A DNA stretch of 32,601 nucleotides from Chloroflexota bacterium (GCA_003171035.1 PMXR01000072.1:1-32601), one strand, 5' to 3'; counted from the stretch's first letter, positions 16,957 to 23,691 are shown. A program made the numbers and translations. The notes: generated by a model not told the origin, from the sequence alone.

Positions 16957-17152
16957 CGGCAACAACGGCCTGAGCCGTCCGACCCAAGTGGGGAGTGTTC
17001 GTTCGCTCGGTCCGACGAGTGCAGGGCTAGGCGCCGTCCAGTACCGGAGCGAGCGCACCTGAGGGTGCGTGAGCGAGGAGCGCGAGCCAAGCAAGCTTGG
17101 CTCGCGCGGCAACAACGCCATGCGCCGTCCGACCGAGCGAACTTAACGTTCG
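16957..17152. repeat. Intergenic cluster of direct and inverted repeats
   Basis: Between the GT39 gene and the zinc-ribbon gene. A 28-bp direct repeat (16957-16984 and 17107-17134, 25 of 28 identical) has copies exactly 150 bp apart. A 17-bp inverted pair (17001-17017 and 17126-17142) has one mismatch. Between them are two hairpins: CGCACC/GGTGCG (17054-17069, loop TGAG) and a perfect 12-bp stem GCGCGAGCCAAG/CTTGGCTCGCGC (17080-17107, 4-nt loop). A small dyad CGAAC/GTTCG (17138-17152) covers the end of the zinc-ribbon gene. No T-runs follow the stems. It may end transcription of the zinc-ribbon gene or be a dispersed repeat family. Confidence 0.6.
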
Positions 17153-17301
17153 AAGCGGACTGGCTGGTGGTTGCCCGACGGCGCGCACACGTCGCAGAGA
17201 GTCAGGCCATCTTCGATTAGGGCGGCCCGTCGGCGGCCCTGGCCGCCGTGCAATGCGACTACGTGCTTGCAGACCGAGCAGCGAAGCTGTTTCGCGTCCA
17301 T
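17143..17301 (-). CDS. 52-residue zinc-ribbon-like protein
   Basis: Tiny cytoplasmic protein with two CxxC knuckles, RCSVCKH (residues 8-14) and LCDVCAP, spaced about 27 residues apart with HVVALHGGQGRR between, as in treble-clef or zinc-ribbon domains. The start is the ATG at 17301 with AGAGG seven bases upstream; an in-frame ATG seven codons earlier would place that ribosome site inside the gene. The codons have the G/C-rich third positions of the neighbours, supporting a real gene. The stop lies at the edge of a repeat cluster. Function unknown; a nucleic-acid or protein-binding role would be typical but is inference. Confidence 0.6.
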   Translation of the reverse strand: MDAKQLRCSVCKHVVALHGGQGRRRAALIEDGLTLCDVCAPSGNHQPVRFER

Positions 17302-17785
17302 GCGATCGCCTCTGATTGACATGCTGTCACCCATAGACGCGCCTCGGGCAACTCAGCGTTGCCTGGTGGCCGGGGCGTCGGGGGTGGAAGCGCGCAACCG
17401 CTCCTACATAAAGGATCGGCTGACAACCCGCGGCCGAACATGCTACGTGTGCACCAATCAAGGGGGTGACGTTCCTCCACCACCGCCCCAACATGAACGG
17501 ACTAGCCTCGACTGCACTAATGGGGCCTGAGCCTCAACAGCGCCGCCTACGTCAGTTGCCGTACCCGTTGATTGTAACTTTCGCAAACTCGTGTTGCTGA
17601 TCTCGCAAGCAATACCGGGTCACATTTCGGTATTCGCGTCGGGAATTGCAGCTGGCGAACCGAATTGCAACGCTGGGCGCTGCCACGTGCCCCGAGGGAA
17701 CTCGGCCGTAGCCGGCAGCGTCTAGCCCACGTTCGGCAATTCGACCCGCTATTCAGTCGAAGTGCGCCCGATCAAGGAGTGTCCC
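17302..17785. other. 484-bp non-coding region with AT-rich control segment
   Basis: No believable gene on either strand. It starts with a 6-bp stem GGCAAC/GTTGCC (17347-17363). From about 17560 to 17670 the sequence is clearly richer in A/T than anywhere nearby. It holds a 7-bp dyad (AATACCG/CGGTATT, 17611-17634) and a direct repeat GAATTGCA (17643-17650 and 17662-17669). It lies upstream of the SIMPL-like gene on the plus strand and upstream of the zinc-ribbon gene on the minus strand, so it is a likely bidirectional control region. Confidence 0.55.
17611..17634 (+). promoter_or_regulatory. Dyad AATACCG-N10-CGGTATT, candidate operator
   Basis: Perfect 7-bp inverted arms (17611-17617 and 17628-17634) separated by 10 bp, centres 17 bp apart, within the AT-rich segment 150 bp upstream of the SIMPL-like gene. 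The symmetry fits a dimeric helix-turn-helix repressor, which is not identified here. Confidence 0.4.
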
Positions 17786-18457
17786 GTGAACCTCAACCCG
17801 ATTGTTGCCCGGCCGCCCAAGCTCGTCGCCGGATTCATTCTCGTCGCGATCGTCGCTCTGGCAGTCGGCTGGACCGCCGGTTCCGTCGCAGCGTCGGGCG
17901 GCACCCAAGCCGCTTCGCCCACAACCGCATCCGGCGGTGCCGCAGGCGGGTACGTTCCCATCACCGGCAACGCCACCACGGGCGCCGACCTGGGCGCTCC
18001 GACCACGTTGAACGGCACGGCAGCGTCGATCGCGTACCCGGTGCCGGGATACAACCAGCTCGGCGTCGCTCCCGAGGGCACCATACTCGCCCAGGGCTCT
18101 GGGACGGCCGACCTCAAGACCGATGGATCCGACAAGGCGGCCGCTCTCAAGAAGGCCACCGACGCGGCGCTGGCCGACGCGCATACCCAGGCGGCCGCAG
18201 TCGCGGCATCGATGGGCGTGCAACTCGCGGCCGTCTATTCGATCAGCACCCAGACAAGCACGACCTACACGTACCCGACGCCGGATTGCGTCATTCCACC
18301 CCTCACCCCCAACAACGGGAGTGGCGTCTCGTCCTCCGGCGGAACGGGCGCCGCGCCGGCCAGCTCGGCGGCGATCTGCTACCCGTACCCGAGCACCACG
18401 ACGCCGACGTCCGGTCAACTGGTCGTCACCCTGGTCGTTGCCTACAGATTCGCCTAG
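17786..18457 (+). CDS. SIMPL-like (DUF541) membrane-anchored secreted protein
   Basis: 223 residues from a GTG start with AAGGAG six bases upstream. One N-terminal membrane helix (about residues 12-35) leads into a Ser/Thr/Gly/Ala-rich linker (to about 75) and an extracytoplasmic domain. That domain matches the SIMPL pattern: a first strand ILAQGSGTADLKTDG, then the helix AALKKATDAALADAHTQAAA with its regular A-x-x-x-A-x-x-DA spacing, then GVQLAAVYSIS, and a last strand QLVVTLVVAYRF. A Pro/Ser/Gly-rich loop with cysteines at DCVIPP and ICYPYP is inserted before the last strand. SIMPL/DUF541 proteins are mostly of unknown role, some tied to oxidative stress or cell-surface signalling. The gene follows an AT-rich control region, and a YihY gene lies 82 bp downstream. 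Confidence 0.75.
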   Translation: MNLNPIVARPPKLVAGFILVAIVALAVGWTAGSVAASGGTQAASPTTASGGAAGGYVPITGNATTGADLGAPTTLNGTAASIAYPVPGYNQLGVAPEGTILAQGSGTADLKTDGSDKAAALKKATDAALADAHTQAAAVAASMGVQLAAVYSISTQTSTTYTYPTPDCVIPPLTPNNGSGVSSSGGTGAAPASSAAICYPYPSTTTPTSGQLVVTLVVAYRFA

Positions 18458-18539
18458 TGTGAATGCGGGCGATCGCGATCGCGGCCGGTGGAGTCGGTCA
18501 GAATGGCTCCACCCGTGAAGGTTCGCCATTGGAGTTGGG

Positions 18540-19475
18540 TTGATCGCGATCGTCCGACGCTACGTCGTGCATGTCCTGGATGACGATGTCGCCGGGATAG
18601 CCGCCGAGCTTGCATATCGGTTCATGTTCGCCACGTTCCCGTTCGCCATCTTCCTGGTGGCGTTGAGTGGTTTCGTGGCCAGCTGGCTGGGGGTCGCCGA
18701 CCCGGGCAACCGGATCATCGGCGCCATCGGCAACGAATTGCCGGCAAACGTCATCGGGCCGGTGAAGGATCAGCTCCAGGTCGTATTGCATGAGACGCAG
18801 CCGGGTTTGCTGTCGGCCGGCGCGCTGGTGACTTTCTACGCCGCGACCGCGGGAACCGGTTCGTTGATGAAGGCCATGAACCGCGCCTACAACGTCCGGG
18901 AGACCCGGCCGCTCTGGCTGCGCATCCTGCTCGCGGCGTTCCTGACCATGGTCGGCGGCGTGGCGATCGTGATCTCGTTCGTGGCGATCGTGGGCGGCAC
19001 GCTGGCGACCCACCGCCTCGTCGACCAGGTTGGGCTGCATGACATCTGGCCGTGGCTGGCGCTGCTGCGCTGGCCGGTGTCGTTCGGGTTGCTGGTGCTG
19101 GCGGTAGCGGCATTGCTGCGCTTCGCGCCCGACTTCCGCACTCCGTGGCGGTGGGTCACGCTCGCGGCAATGGTGTTTGCCGTGGTCTGGCTGTGCGTGA
19201 CCTACGCGTTCGGGCTTTTCGTGGCCCAATTCACCAGGTACGACGCCACCTACGGCGCTCTGGCCGGGGTCATCGTGCTGATGCTGTGGTTCTACCTGAC
19301 GGCATTCGTGCTGGTCTGCGCCGCCGAGCTGGCCGCCCTGCCGGTGAGAATCCGTGCCCCTGATTTGCCGGATGGGTCACCGGCGCCGGTCCCGTCCGCG
19401 GATGCCGTCCGAGACGAGCCTGAGACCAAGCCCAAGCCCGAGTCGGAGCCCGAGTCGGCAGGCGAGGCCGTCTAG
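18540..19475 (+). CDS. YihY/BrkB (UPF0761) family inner-membrane protein
   Basis: 311 residues with a TTG start preceded by GGAG five bases upstream. Six membrane helices give the family layout. The first cytoplasmic block DDDVAGIAAELAYRFMFATF (about residues 14-33) is the signature stretch of the family, the helix containing YAATAGTGSLMKAMNRAYNV follows, and RAYNVRETRPLW marks the conserved loop. The last helix ends in ELAALPVRIR. The C-terminal 40 residues are charged and repetitive in Lys/Pro/Glu/Ser (KPKPESEPES). The molecular function of the family is not settled; the name BrkB (serum resistance, RNase BN) is historical. Its stop codon shares CTAG with the convergent KOW-like gene. Confidence 0.9.
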   Translation: MIAIVRRYVVHVLDDDVAGIAAELAYRFMFATFPFAIFLVALSGFVASWLGVADPGNRIIGAIGNELPANVIGPVKDQLQVVLHETQPGLLSAGALVTFYAATAGTGSLMKAMNRAYNVRETRPLWLRILLAAFLTMVGGVAIVISFVAIVGGTLATHRLVDQVGLHDIWPWLALLRWPVSFGLLVLAVAALLRFAPDFRTPWRWVTLAAMVFAVVWLCVTYAFGLFVAQFTRYDATYGALAGVIVLMLWFYLTAFVLVCAAELAALPVRIRAPDLPDGSPAPVPSADAVRDEPETKPKPESEPESAGEAV

Positions 19476-19786
19476 TTGTCGGCTGCGACCCGCTCCAGGT
19501 CCACGGTTCGGACACGGCGGGTCTTGCCCGCCTCGGTGCGAACCACGGCGGCGGGGATGATGCCGCTGGACAGAGACTCCACCACGGCGAACTCGCCCGA
19601 GTAGAGACCTTCGCCACCGATGCGGACGCGGTGACCGACCTTGAGGTCGTCACGAACGTCGAGGGCCGCCAGGTTGATGGTGGCGACGGTCGATCGGACG
19701 TAGGTCGGATCGCCCGGCAGGCCGGCTGTTCGAGGCTGCTTGGTGGCCGTTCGGGCCACCGGATAGGTCACCTTTCGTTTTCGCAT
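19472..19786 (-). CDS. Small KOW/SH3-like basic protein downstream of the DEAD-box gene
   Basis: 104 residues. The N-terminus is basic (MRKRKVTYPVARTATK), suggesting nucleic-acid contact. The C-terminal 60 residues form a likely SH3-type barrel: LKVGHRVRIGG, then LYSGEFAVVESLSSG and AAVVRTEAGKTRRVRTVDLERV, a spacing like KOW motifs (G-x-V-x-I/V followed by a turn and two strands). The ATG lies 5 bp after the helicase stop, so it is co-transcribed and a plausible partner of the RNA helicase. It ends head-on with the YihY gene, the two stops sharing one CTAG. The KOW-like assignment is mine from the pattern, not from a certain match. Confidence 0.7.
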   Translation of the reverse strand: MRKRKVTYPVARTATKQPRTAGLPGDPTYVRSTVATINLAALDVRDDLKVGHRVRIGGEGLYSGEFAVVESLSSGIIPAAVVRTEAGKTRRVRTVDLERVAADN

Positions 19787-19791
19787 CGCTA

Positions 19792-21060
19792 TCAGCGGCT
19801 CCCTGCTGCGGTTGGTAGTTGGCTGCGGTTTCCGTATGAGGGCCCGGCGCTCCGGCCGGAATGCGACCACGATCGCCCGCCCCGGGATCGCTCGGCCGCT
19901 ACCGGCTCGCGACTCGGATCGGGCAGGTATTCCTCGACGACTTCGCATGGGATCGACTTGCGAAGCAGGCGCTGGACCGCGCGCAGCTCCTCGACTTCCT
20001 CGGGCGAGACCAATGAGATCGCGGTTCCACTCAGACCGGCGCGAGCGGTTCGGCCGATACGGTGGATGTAGTCCTGCGGCTCGTACGGCAGTTCGAAGTT
20101 GACGACGTAGGGCAGGTCGGCGATGTCCAGACCGCGCGACGCCACGTCGGTTGCGACCAGGACCTTGACGAAATGGCCTCGGAAAGCCTCGAGGGCTCGA
20201 GTCCGCTCCGCCTGGCTGCGGTCACCGTGGATGGCCGAGCAGCTCACACCGCGCCGGTCCAGGTACGAGGCCAGACGGCTCGCCCCGAGCTTGCTGCGGG
20301 TGAAGACCAGGACCTGGTCCATGGAGTCGCGCCTGATCAAGTGGATCAGCAGATCGGCCTTGCGATCCTGGTCGACCGGGTAGAGGACCTGGGTCAGGTT
20401 GTCGGCGATGCTGTTCCGGGCGGCAACCTCGACGGTCTCGGGGTTGCGCAGGAACTCACCGGCGAGGCGCCGGATCTCGTCCGAGAACGTGGCCGAGAAG
20501 AGAAGGGTCTGGCGTTGTGCCGGCATGAGGGCCACGATCTTGCGGACGTCGGGAATGAAACCCATGTCCAGCATCCGATCGCCCTCGTCCAGGACGAGGA
20601 TCTCGACCTGCGAGAGGTTCACGGTGCGCTGACCGATATGGTCGAGCAGGCGGCCGGGAGTGGCGACGAGGATCTCGACGCCGCGCCAGAGGATCTTGAT
20701 CTCGGGGTCGATCCGTGTGCCGCCGTAGACGACGGTGGATCGGAGCGGGATGCCCCGGCTGTATGTCTTGACGGCCTCGCTGACCTGGACCGCGAGCTCG
20801 CGGGTGGGGGTCAGGATGAGAAACCGCACGGGGTGACGGGCCGGCGAGAAGCCGTTGTTGGCCTGGCCTCGAAGCCGTTCCAACGCCGGGAGAACGAATG
20901 CGGCCGTCTTGCCGGTGCCCGTCTGGGCTGCGGCCAGGACATCGCGTCCGGCCAGGATCAGTGGGATAGCCGAGCTCTGAACCGGCGTCGGCTCCGTATA
21001 TCCCTCTCGCGCCACTGTGGCGAGAAGGTCGGCCGATAGGCCGAGTTCGTCGAAAGTCAA
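19792..21060 (-). CDS. DEAD-box RNA helicase (RhlE/CsdA type) with DEGD motif II
   Basis: 422 residues from a TTG start; AGGAG lies six bases upstream and the frame then begins exactly where the family does (TFDELGLS). ATP-dependent RNA unwinding enzyme. Motifs: Q motif with F3 and Q28 in YTEPTPVQ, motif I AQTGTGKT (45-52), motif Ia PTRELA (85-90), Ib TPGR (134-137), motif II DEGD (158-161), motif III SAT (189-191), motif IV VLVFTRSK, motif V VATDVASRGLD, motif VI HRIGRTARAG. Motif II is DEGD instead of DEAD. The Arg/Ser/Gly-rich tail (RGGRSWSHSGRSAG) is typical for RNA contact. With csp upstream and the KOW-like gene 5 bp downstream it forms an RNA-handling cluster, often cold-induced in other bacteria. 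Confidence 0.96.
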   Translation of the reverse strand: MTFDELGLSADLLATVAREGYTEPTPVQSSAIPLILAGRDVLAAAQTGTGKTAAFVLPALERLRGQANNGFSPARHPVRFLILTPTRELAVQVSEAVKTYSRGIPLRSTVVYGGTRIDPEIKILWRGVEILVATPGRLLDHIGQRTVNLSQVEILVLDEGDRMLDMGFIPDVRKIVALMPAQRQTLLFSATFSDEIRRLAGEFLRNPETVEVAARNSIADNLTQVLYPVDQDRKADLLIHLIRRDSMDQVLVFTRSKLGASRLASYLDRRGVSCSAIHGDRSQAERTRALEAFRGHFVKVLVATDVASRGLDIADLPYVVNFELPYEPQDYIHRIGRTARAGLSGTAISLVSPEEVEELRAVQRLLRKSIPCEVVEEYLPDPSREPVAAERSRGGRSWSHSGRSAGPSYGNRSQLPTAAGSR

Positions 21061-21076
21061 ACCATTACTCCTGAGG

Positions 21077-21091
21077 GCGCCAACTTGGCGC
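21077..21091 (-). promoter_or_regulatory. 15-bp palindrome in the helicase gene leader
   Basis: GCGCCAA-C-TTGGCGC, 7-bp perfect arms around one base, ends 16 bp upstream of the TTG start and 5 bp from the AGGAG ribosome site. The one-base centre suggests a DNA operator more than an RNA hairpin. Confidence 0.4.
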
Positions 21092-21268
21092 GGAACCGGT
21101 CGGGTCGGGCGGGACGGTTTGGGTCCTGCGCGCACGAAGCGATCGGTGATGTGGTGCCGGCACCCGCGTGGCGTGCCGACTGCAGACGCCGCTGCATTAC
21201 GAAATTGCGATTGACCGAATCATGGTACCACCCGTCCGACCTTGCCCAGAGGGCTTGGCGGGGGCGGT

Positions 21269-22441
21269 TCATGCAGTGACGGCCGCGAACCTGCGAGGTG
21301 AACGGGCGGCTAACGCTGCGGCTTGGCTCGTGGCGCGCTCGAATATGGTCCTGTACTTGCTGCCGACTTCCCACCACACCATGCCCCGGCTGCGCTCGTA
21401 GGTCTTGAGACCCATCGAGGCCCGGAGCTCCGGGTCGTTCAGTAGCTCGATCAGCTGGGTGGCAAACGCACTCGAGGACCCGGGCTGGACGATGCGGCCG
21501 CACTCGACGGTCAGCATCTCCCGGGCGTACGCGTACGGGGTCGAAACAATCGGCTTGCCGGCCGCCATCGCGAACGAGAGCGTCGCGGCCTGGGTCCGAT
21601 CGAGGTCCGGATAGGGAGTTGTGATCACGTCCGCGGCCTCGAGCCAGTTGCCCAATTCCACTCGGCCGACGAAGCGGTCCACGAACTTGACGTTCTGAGT
21701 CATCCCGAGCGCTGCCACGCGCGCCTCGAGGCGAGCCCGGTAGGCCTCGCCGTCGCGAGTCTTGAGATTCGGTTCGGTGGCGCCGAGGATCACGTAGCAC
21801 GCCGTTGGTACGGCGGCGACGACCGCGGGCATGGCGTCGATGATTATTTCGCAACCCTTGCCCGGGCTGAGCAGCCCGAAACTGAGGATCACCGCGCGAC
21901 CCTGAAGGCCGAGGCGCGGCTTGATCGTGTCGGCCGCGACCTGGGGAAGGTGCGGCACGCCGTGCGGCACGATGTCGAGTCGATCGGCGGGGATCCCGTA
22001 CGACCGCGCCATTTCCTCGGCGGCGGAGCGCGACATGACTATCGTCGCCGCTGCGCTGTCGACCAGTTCCATCATGTTGGAACGCTGGATTTCGGTCGGC
22101 TTGGCCGGTACCTCGTGAAGCGTCACGACCATCGGGACCCGCAGGGTCCTGGCGAAGTCCAGAACGTAAGCCCCGTCGTCGCCGCCCCAGACGCCGGACC
22201 CGCTCTGAACGCTGACCACATCCACGCCGCAGTCGTTGAGGGCCTGCGCAACGTAGGGATAGTCGGCCTGGACGTCGCGCCGGATTCGATGGCGCACTTC
22301 TGCCGGATAGGGCCCGATCTCACCGGCTGGATGGACGGCCACGATCTCCCGCTCACCGACCGTCGTGGCCAGATCGTACGTGAATGTGGCAATCCCGCAC
22401 TGTCGTGGGGAGTAGGTTGAGACGAAGGCCGTCCTCGAGAT
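21269..22441 (-). CDS. GT4-family glycosyltransferase with apparent ATC start
   Basis: 390 residues when read from the ATC at 22441. No ATG, GTG or TTG occurs in this frame before the GTG at 22342, which would remove the conserved N-terminus RTAFVSTYSPRQCGIATFTY, the first beta strand and glycine loop of this GT4 group (family pattern I-S-x-Y-P-P-R-x-C-G-I-A-T-F). The ATC is preceded by AGGAG with a 7-nt spacer. Further motifs: YPYVAQALNDCGVDVVSVQS, VVTLHEVP, IVMSRSAAEEMARSYG, IVPHGVPHLP, ILSFGLLSPGKGCEIIIDAMP, FVDRFVGRVELGNWLEAADV and the donor-binding end of the family (QAATLSFAMAAGKPIVSTPY). Retaining GT-B enzyme, likely adding a sugar to a glycolipid or surface glycan; the substrate is unknown. 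An ATG-to-ATC sequence error cannot be excluded. Confidence 0.82.
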   Translation of the reverse strand: MSRTAFVSTYSPRQCGIATFTYDLATTVGEREIVAVHPAGEIGPYPAEVRHRIRRDVQADYPYVAQALNDCGVDVVSVQSGSGVWGGDDGAYVLDFARTLRVPMVVTLHEVPAKPTEIQRSNMMELVDSAAATIVMSRSAAEEMARSYGIPADRLDIVPHGVPHLPQVAADTIKPRLGLQGRAVILSFGLLSPGKGCEIIIDAMPAVVAAVPTACYVILGATEPNLKTRDGEAYRARLEARVAALGMTQNVKFVDRFVGRVELGNWLEAADVITTPYPDLDRTQAATLSFAMAAGKPIVSTPYAYAREMLTVECGRIVQPGSSSAFATQLIELLNDPELRASMGLKTYERSRGMVWWEVGSKYRTIFERATSQAAALAARSPRRFAAVTA

Positions 22442-22448
22442 GAGGTAA

Positions 22449-22453
22449 CTCCT
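22449..22453 (-). promoter_or_regulatory. Ribosome binding site AGGAG that marks the ATC start
   Basis: AGGAG reads 22453-22449 on the minus strand, then seven bases (TTACCTC), then ATC at 22441-22439. No ATG, GTG or TTG in the glycosyltransferase frame lies within range of this site. Confidence 0.6.
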
Positions 22454-22497
22454 GTCAGATTGCGAAGCACGCCGCGCAATGTGCGTGACGGCGATGC

Positions 22498-22527
22498 GCG
22501 GCCCGAGGCGCGAACGCTCCGGGCCGC
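22498..22527 (-). terminator. GC-rich stem-loop after the cold-shock gene
   Basis: GCGGCCCGAG (22498-22507) pairs with CTCCGGGCCGC (22517-22527), a 10-bp stem with one bulged base and a 9-nt loop, 13 bp beyond the csp stop. No T-run follows, so it could end csp transcripts partially or protect their 3' end, lowering the downstream glycosyltransferase relative to csp. Confidence 0.4.
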
Positions 22528-22540
22528 GATGGCCTTTGGA

Positions 22541-22744
22541 CTACGCCGCGGACACCTGCACGGCGCGAGGGCCCTTGGGGCTGGTCTCGACTTCGAACGA
22601 AACGCGCTCGCCGCCGGCGAGGCGATCGAAATCGAGGGGAGCGACGAGGCCGCCGCGGTGGAAGAAGTATTCCTTGCCGTCTTCGGCGGCAATGAATCCG
22701 AAGCCGCGATCGGCTACGACCTTCTTGATGGTTCCTGTGGTCAT
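22541..22744 (-). CDS. Cold-shock-domain protein (CspA family)
   Basis: 67-residue single cold-shock domain, an RNA chaperone binding single-stranded nucleic acid. RNP1 is RGFGFI (13-18) and RNP2 is the EYFFHR segment (25-30). The usual K-W-F-N of enterobacterial Csp is replaced by KKVVADRG at the first loop, a variant seen in some Chloroflexota-like sequences, so one surface aromatic is missing. Other contacts (FHRGGL, VSFEVE) are kept. AGGGG lies six bases before the ATG. The gene has a recognisable promoter and a leader of about 98 nt, typical for temperature-regulated csp genes. Helicase and KOW-like genes lie downstream on the same strand. Confidence 0.95.
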   Translation of the reverse strand: MTTGTIKKVVADRGFGFIAAEDGKEYFFHRGGLVAPLDFDRLAGGERVSFEVETSPKGPRAVQVSAA

Positions 22745-22805
22745 GACTGACCCCTGTATTCTCTTCCCGAACAGATGGCAGACGCACGGCCCGTTCGAGA
22801 AGAAG

Positions 22806-22827
22806 GGTGACCACGCGGAGCGTCACC
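22806..22827 (-). promoter_or_regulatory. Stem-loop in the csp leader
   Basis: Perfect arms GGTGAC (22806-22811) and GTCACC (22822-22827) with a 10-nt loop lie in the middle of the predicted 98-nt csp leader. A folded leader of this kind could affect translation with temperature; this role is inference from how other csp leaders behave. Confidence 0.35.
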
Positions 22828-22848
22828 GCAAGTTGCAGCGACGCACTC

Positions 22849-22877
22849 AGGATACTCGCTCTGGGGGCTTAGCACAA
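22849..22877 (-). promoter_or_regulatory. Promoter of the cold-shock gene
   Basis: On the minus strand a -35-like TTGTGC (22877-22872) is followed by exactly 17 bp and a -10-like TATCCT (22854-22849). Transcription would start near 22842, about 98 nt before the csp ATG. Confidence 0.45.
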
Positions 22878-22918
22878 CGGCCGGACCGTTGCACGCCGTT
22901 CGCGCGAGCGTCCGGGGC

Positions 22919-23314
22919 GTGTCAGAAAGCCTGGCTCGGCTTGACCAAACGCCGGTACTGGCGCACCGTGGGGTTAGCCTACTGCGCCGGGTCCCGATTC
23001 CGTCTCCCGCAGCGCTGGCAGATTGGATCCCCGTGTCCCGCAGAAGCTTCAGGACCGCGGACGCGCTCATCGTGGTGAGCACCGACGGTTATTTCGACGT
23101 ATTTCCACCAATAGATCGCTCTGCGAACGACAAGCCGAACTACCGGGGAGTCCTGGCCGAACTTGGTCCGACCGTGCGCGGCTCGGACGACAGGCTTTCG
23201 GTCCGGCCCGAGTCGGTCATGCTCGATGCCGCGGTAGCAACGTGGTCTCGCAGCCACGGCGCAGCCGCCGTGCGCGGTGACATGGGCTTCGGCCGAGACG
23301 AGCACAAGGTCTAG
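22919..23314 (+). CDS. Doubtful hypothetical protein
   Basis: A 131-codon frame from a GTG, with G/C-rich third positions in its second half (ADALIVVSTDGYFDVF onward) but no Shine-Dalgarno and no family I know. It starts about 42 bp beyond the csp -35 box and is divergent from csp. A shorter version from the GTG at 23033 is as likely. A competing frame on the opposite strand (22979-23305) looks less protein-like. If neither is real, 22745-23422 is a 678-bp stretch holding only the csp promoter and leader. Confidence 0.28.
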   Translation: MSESLARLDQTPVLAHRGVSLLRRVPIPSPAALADWIPVSRRSFRTADALIVVSTDGYFDVFPPIDRSANDKPNYRGVLAELGPTVRGSDDRLSVRPESVMLDAAVATWSRSHGAAAVRGDMGFGRDEHKV

Positions 23315-23422
23315 GTCCGGGTCTGATTCCTATTGGGCCGTTGGCCCGACCAGGCGCGCCGCTCGAATTCGTGCGCCTCGCGCCCCGCTCGACGACAAGA
23401 TCAACGCTGAAAGGAAAGCCAC

Positions 23423-23686
23423 ATGACCGACGAAATCACGCCCGCGGCGGCACCCACGCCCGCGGCCGGCAAGAACGAACCGGATCGAAGTAAGTCGTCG
23501 TATCGTGCGGCTCCCGCCGCCAGCGTCGACAGCCGGCTGACCGGCGGAGCCGGCGTCCAGCGCAGCCACCTGCGCGACCGCAAGAGATGGCTCAAGAGCC
23601 GCAGCCGGGCCGGCCAGACGTGGGCCCAGCGCAAGAACGCGAGCGTCACCTACTGCCCGGCCAAGACAACGCGGACGGGCCAGTAG
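23423..23686 (+). CDS. Small basic protein, hypothetical
   Basis: 87 residues with an AAAGGA ribosome site eight bases before the ATG and strongly G/C-rich third positions, so I take it as real. The N-terminal third is Ala/Pro-rich and likely disordered; the C-terminal half is very basic (HLRDRKRWLKSRSRAGQTWA, then QRKNASVTYCPAK). A helix of Arg/Lys with Trp suggests binding to nucleic acid or ribosome, which is inference. A second small gene starts 6 bp after its stop, so the two are likely one operon. No family recognised. Confidence 0.6.
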   Translation: MTDEITPAAAPTPAAGKNEPDRSKSSYRAAPAASVDSRLTGGAGVQRSHLRDRKRWLKSRSRAGQTWAQRKNASVTYCPAKTTRTGQ

Positions 23687-23691
23687 CGGCC

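Noticed and set aside
18469-18482. GCGATCGCGATCGC as a HIP1-like element
   Set aside because: One overlapping copy in a GC-rich genome; no enrichment visible elsewhere in the window.
22979-23305. Minus-strand 108-codon frame near csp
   Set aside because: Poor composition (many Arg/His/Cys) and no start signal; the plus-strand frame is slightly better, and that one is itself doubtful.
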